64,000 bases of DNA from Nocardia huaxiensis (GTDB lineage: Bacteria > Actinomycetota > Actinomycetes > Mycobacteriales > Mycobacteriaceae), in the NCBI RefSeq assembly GCF_013744875.1, contig NZ_CP059399.1, positions 1,550,001 to 1,614,000 of the forward strand. Direction: 5' to 3'. Below the pieces are notes generated by a model that had not been told where the DNA came from, made no database searches, and saw nothing but the letters and a program-made list of their open reading frames with translations. The position numbers were made by a program, and so were the translations under genes. Below, in pieces: positions 61,651 through 64,000 of the stretch (the first letter of the stretch is position 1; each line of letters opens with the position of its first letter).

Positions 61651-61971
61651 GTGTCCGATCCCAAGCTTGAAATCCAGATGCTGCACGACCGAGTCATGGT
61701 CAAGATCAACCAGGAAGCGGGCGAACGGCGCAGCAGCGGGGGGATCCTGATTCCGGCGACCGCACAGGTCGCCAAGCGCCTGTCCTGGGGTGAGGTCTGC
61801 GGCGTCGGCTCGCATGTCCGCGCGGTGAGCGTCGGCGACCAGGTGCTGTTCAGCGCCGACGACCAGTACGAGGTCGAGATCCACGGCATGGCCTATTACG
61901 TGCTGCGCGAACGCGACCTGCACGCCGTCGCCAACGAGCGCGCCGAGCACGGCACCGGGCTGTACCTGTAG
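61651..61971 (+). CDS. GroES-like co-chaperonin (Cpn10) family protein
   Basis: 106 residues. Cpn10 pattern: IQMLHDRVMVKI, RSSGGILIPATAQVAKRLSWGEV (mobile loop GGIL-I binds GroEL in true GroES), SVGDQVLFSADDQYEV, then a C-terminal extension ending HGTGLYL. No groEL is adjacent, so it may be a divergent paralogue. Leaderless start. Confidence 0.85.
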   Translation: MSDPKLEIQMLHDRVMVKINQEAGERRSSGGILIPATAQVAKRLSWGEVCGVGSHVRAVSVGDQVLFSADDQYEVEIHGMAYYVLRERDLHAVANERAEHGTGLYL

Positions 61972-61979
61972 CCGCGATG

Positions 61980-62005
61980 CCCGCACCCCTTTCGAGGGGT
62001 ACGGG
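61980..62005. terminator. Hairpin between convergent GroES-like and MFS genes
   Basis: CCCGCACCCCT and AGGGGTACGGG pair at 10 of 11 positions around a TTCG tetraloop. Confidence 0.65.
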
Positions 62006-62020
62006 CCATTCCCGGGTTCG

Positions 62021-63466
62021 TCAGCGGGTGGTCTGCCGGGGCAGCATGCACGCCGCGGCCAGCACGGTCAGCGCGAAGACCAGCGCCGCGCCGGTGGCCA
62101 CCGCCATGGCCGAGGCGAAATCCCCTACGCCGCCGGGTGTTCCGAGCGCGGTGAAGTAGATCGTCCCCAGCACGGTGGCGCCCACCGCATTGCCGAACTG
62201 CTGCGCCGTGGTGAGCACGCCCGCCGCCATTCCGGCCTGGTGCGTCGGGATTCCGGAGGACAGCACCGCCCCGAGCGCCGAGGGGATCGACAGCCCGTTG
62301 CCCGCGCCGACGATGATCATCCCCGGAATCAGTGCCGCCGCAGTGATATCGGAGCCCAGCAGGAGAATCGCGGCGAGGGTGAGGAGCAGTCCGGTGATGC
62401 TGACGCTCGCGCCGAGCACCATGACCCGGTTCCCGATCCGCTCCGCCACCCGCCGCGACAGGATCGAGCTGGTCGCGAAAGCCAGTCCGAGCGGCGCGAA
62501 TACGAGCCCGGCGTGCAGCGGCGAGAGCCCGAGCCCGTTCTGTAGCAGCAGGGTCAGGCACAGCATGAACCCGGCGAAGAAGGCCAGGTATCCGCCCGAG
62601 ATCACCATCCCGGCCCCGAAAACCCTGGTGCGCACCAGATCCAGATCCAGCACCGGTTCGCCGCCGCGCCGGGCGAGCGCGCGCTCGTAGCGCAGGGTGA
62701 GCAGCAGCACCGGCGCGGCCGCGGCCATGGTGGCCCAGATCCACAGCGGCCAGCCCGCGGTGCGTCCGAGTGTCACCGGCACCAGGATCATGGCCAGGGC
62801 GAGGGAGATGCCCAGTGCGCCGATCGGATCGAACTTCGGCCGCCGCGCGATCTCGTGCCGTGGCAGCCAGGCCGCCGCCAGCAGTGCGGCCGCGAGGCCG
62901 ATGGGCAGGTTCACCAGGAAGATGGTGCGCCATCCCCATCCGAACAGATCGATGTGCAGCAGCACGCCGCCGAGCACCTGCCCGGATACCGCGCCGATGC
63001 CGACCGTCGCGCCGAAAGCGGCCATGGCGCGCGGTCTTTCGGCGGGCGGGAACATGGTGTTGATCAGCGCCAGCATCTGCGGGATGAGCATGGCGGCGGT
63101 GGCCCCCTGCAGTACCCGGAATCCGACGAGCGCCCAGGCGCTGGTGGCGAGTCCGCAGAGCAGGGAGGCGGCGGCGAAGGCGAGCATGCCGAGTACGAAC
63201 ATGCGGCGGTGCCCGTATTTGTCGCCGAGTCGTCCGCCGGTGATGAGCCCGCTGGCGTAGGCGAACCCGTACCCGCCGACGATGAGTTCGAGGGCGGCTT
63301 CCCCGGCGTGCAGGTCGTGTTGCAGGGAGGAGGCGGCGACATTGACCACGAAGTAGTCGAACATCGCCATGAACATGGCGGAGAGGATGACGGGCAGCGC
63401 GCGCCAGCGGTTGGGGTCGCCGGTGAGTGAGGGTGGGGTAGCGGGGCGTTCTTGCGTGATGGTCAC
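62021..63466 (-). CDS. MFS drug exporter, DHA2 family (14 TM)
   Basis: 481 residues from GTG 63466 (GGGAGAAG upstream); the frame runs 47 codons further but would cross the operator region. MFS features: FMAMFDYFVVNVAASSLQHDL in helix 1, GGRLGDKYGHRRMFV (motif A, loop 2-3), RVLQGATAAMLIP and the motif C-like GATVGIGAVSGQVLGG in helix 5, which marks drug/proton antiporters. About 14 hydrophobic segments. Divergent from a TetR gene, the usual arrangement for a repressed efflux pump. Confidence 0.9.
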   Translation of the reverse strand: MTITQERPATPPSLTGDPNRWRALPVILSAMFMAMFDYFVVNVAASSLQHDLHAGEAALELIVGGYGFAYASGLITGGRLGDKYGHRRMFVLGMLAFAAASLLCGLATSAWALVGFRVLQGATAAMLIPQMLALINTMFPPAERPRAMAAFGATVGIGAVSGQVLGGVLLHIDLFGWGWRTIFLVNLPIGLAAALLAAAWLPRHEIARRPKFDPIGALGISLALAMILVPVTLGRTAGWPLWIWATMAAAAPVLLLTLRYERALARRGGEPVLDLDLVRTRVFGAGMVISGGYLAFFAGFMLCLTLLLQNGLGLSPLHAGLVFAPLGLAFATSSILSRRVAERIGNRVMVLGASVSITGLLLTLAAILLLGSDITAAALIPGMIIVGAGNGLSIPSALGAVLSSGIPTHQAGMAAGVLTTAQQFGNAVGATVLGTIYFTALGTPGGVGDFASAMAVATGAALVFALTVLAAACMLPRQTTR

Positions 63467-63553
63467 GACTTCTCCCGGAATCGGCTGGGGGAGTGGGTGT
63501 TCGGCGGGTGCGCCATTGCGCCCGGGTGGAGTTCGCGAGACTCGATGATGTGT

Positions 63554-63569
63554 AACTAACCGGTTGGTT
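63554..63569 (+). promoter_or_regulatory. Operator-like site A between MFS and TetR genes
   Basis: AACTAACCGGTTGGTT, a near-perfect dyad around ACCGGT. It lies toward the exporter gene. Confidence 0.6.
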
Positions 63570-63600
63570 GAAAGTATTCCACCGGGTTCCCCCCTCTTGT

Positions 63601-63615
63601 CAACCAATTAGTTGG
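63601..63615 (+). promoter_or_regulatory. Operator-like site B at the TetR promoter
   Basis: CAACCAATTAGTTGG, dyad with the same AACTAA/TTGGTT half-sites as site A but 4 bp shorter at the centre. It directly precedes the tetR -10 box. Confidence 0.55.
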
Positions 63616-63616
63616 C

Positions 63617-63622
63617 TACCAT
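63617..63622 (+). promoter_or_regulatory. -10 box of the last TetR gene (leaderless)
   Basis: TACCAT, 6 nt before ATG 63629. Confidence 0.45.
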
Positions 63623-63628
63623 CGATCC

Positions 63629-64000
63629 ATGTCACCGAGGGATCCGGACGCCACGAAGGCGCGCATCTTCGAGGCCGCCACCGCCGAATTCGCCGCCTAC
63701 GGCATCGCCGGCGCCCGCGTGGACCGCATCGCCCGCAATGCGAAGGCCAACAAGCAGCTCATCTACGCCTACTTCGGCGACAAGGAAACCCTGTTCCATC
63801 AGGTCCTCGAGCACGCCATGATCGAACTGGCCAATGCCGTCACCGACAACATCGAAGACCTCGACACCTGGATCGACCAGCACATCGCCTACCACCACGC
63901 GCACCCGGAGATGCTGCGCCTGCTGCTCTGGGAGGCCCTCGAACTCGGCTCCGAGCGCGCCACCGCCGGTGAACTCCGCGCCAGCCGCTATGCCTCCAAA
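63629..64000 (+). CDS. TetR-family regulator, N-terminal part (3' cut by window edge)
   Basis: 124 codons visible. Helix-turn-helix: RIFEAATAEFAAYGIAGARVD, IARNAKANKQLIYAYFGDKETLF, then the start of the ligand-binding domain (HHAHPEMLRLLLWEALELG). Divergent from the MFS exporter gene, whose expression it probably represses through the two dyads between them. Confidence 0.9.
   Translation, partial: MSPRDPDATKARIFEAATAEFAAYGIAGARVDRIARNAKANKQLIYAYFGDKETLFHQVLEHAMIELANAVTDNIEDLDTWIDQHIAYHHAHPEMLRLLLWEALELGSERATAGELRASRYASK

Noticed and set aside
61569..61986. N-terminal extension of the FAD-linked oxidase
   Set aside because: The open frame continues but is antisense to the GroES-like gene and has no family similarity; GTG 61569 gives the usual family length.

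Overview
The window looks like the chromosome of a high-GC actinobacterium of the Nocardiaceae, most likely Nocardia. The evidence is gene content, high-GC codon use, many GTG starts and gene order. From memory, the order amiB1-amiA1-cyclotransferase-lpdA, glpD, nei, lhr, TetR, pcd, lrpA, lat, accD5-accE5-maf, sseA, accA3, birA, PH-domain protein, gtrA, purK-purE and fadE25 follows the Mycobacterium tuberculosis block Rv3274c-Rv3306c. Nocardia-type insertions interrupt it (ectoine genes, kinases, ABC exporter, extra two-component systems). No phage, transposase, CRISPR array, rRNA or ordinary tRNA was seen.

Layout. 0-5 kb: end of an enoyl-CoA hydratase gene, two M20 amidohydrolases, a gamma-glutamylcyclotransferase-like protein and the flavoprotein LpdA. 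5-11.4 kb: two envelope or secreted proteins, a PLP aminotransferase and a two-component pair. 11.4-18 kb: ectABC, glpK and glpD (divergent), nei. 18-27 kb: a very large Lhr helicase, a histidine phosphatase, and a TetR/patatin/SDR group. 26.8-27.1 kb: an intergenic region encoding what appears to be a structured RNA with a circularly permuted tRNA-Ser-like core. 27-33.5 kb: a membrane protein, an LprG-type lipoprotein with an ABC exporter, and the lysine catabolism genes pcd/lrpA/lat. 33.5-45 kb: beta-propeller lipoprotein, then the acyl-CoA carboxylase genes (accD5, accE5, accA3) with maf, a regulator, sseA and birA. 45-55 kb: two tandem Ser/Thr kinases, an acyl-ACP desaturase, a PH-domain membrane protein, a second two-component system and PrrAB. 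55-64 kb: GtrA protein, purK-purE, TetR-fadE25, small proteins, an FAD-linked oxidase, a GroES-like protein, and an MFS exporter with the start of its divergent TetR regulator.

How the genes work together: AccA3, AccD5 and AccE5 are subunits of biotin-dependent acyl-CoA carboxylases, and BirA loads biotin on AccA3. Lat and Pcd convert lysine to alpha-aminoadipate under LrpA. EctABC makes ectoine. GlpK and GlpD feed glycerol into glycolysis.

Most notable: (1) the permuted tRNA-like RNA at 26921-27074, with its own promoter-like sequence placing the start at its first helix; (2) a rhodanese SseA homologue that has lost its catalytic cysteine and all other cysteines, with the expected SufE-like neighbour missing; (3) a TANNNT -10 box 6-8 nt upstream of the start codon at fifteen genes, implying widespread leaderless mRNAs; (4) several strong dyad operators; (5) two families of dispersed palindromic repeats; (6) a 141-bp in-frame duplication and other insertions in Lhr.
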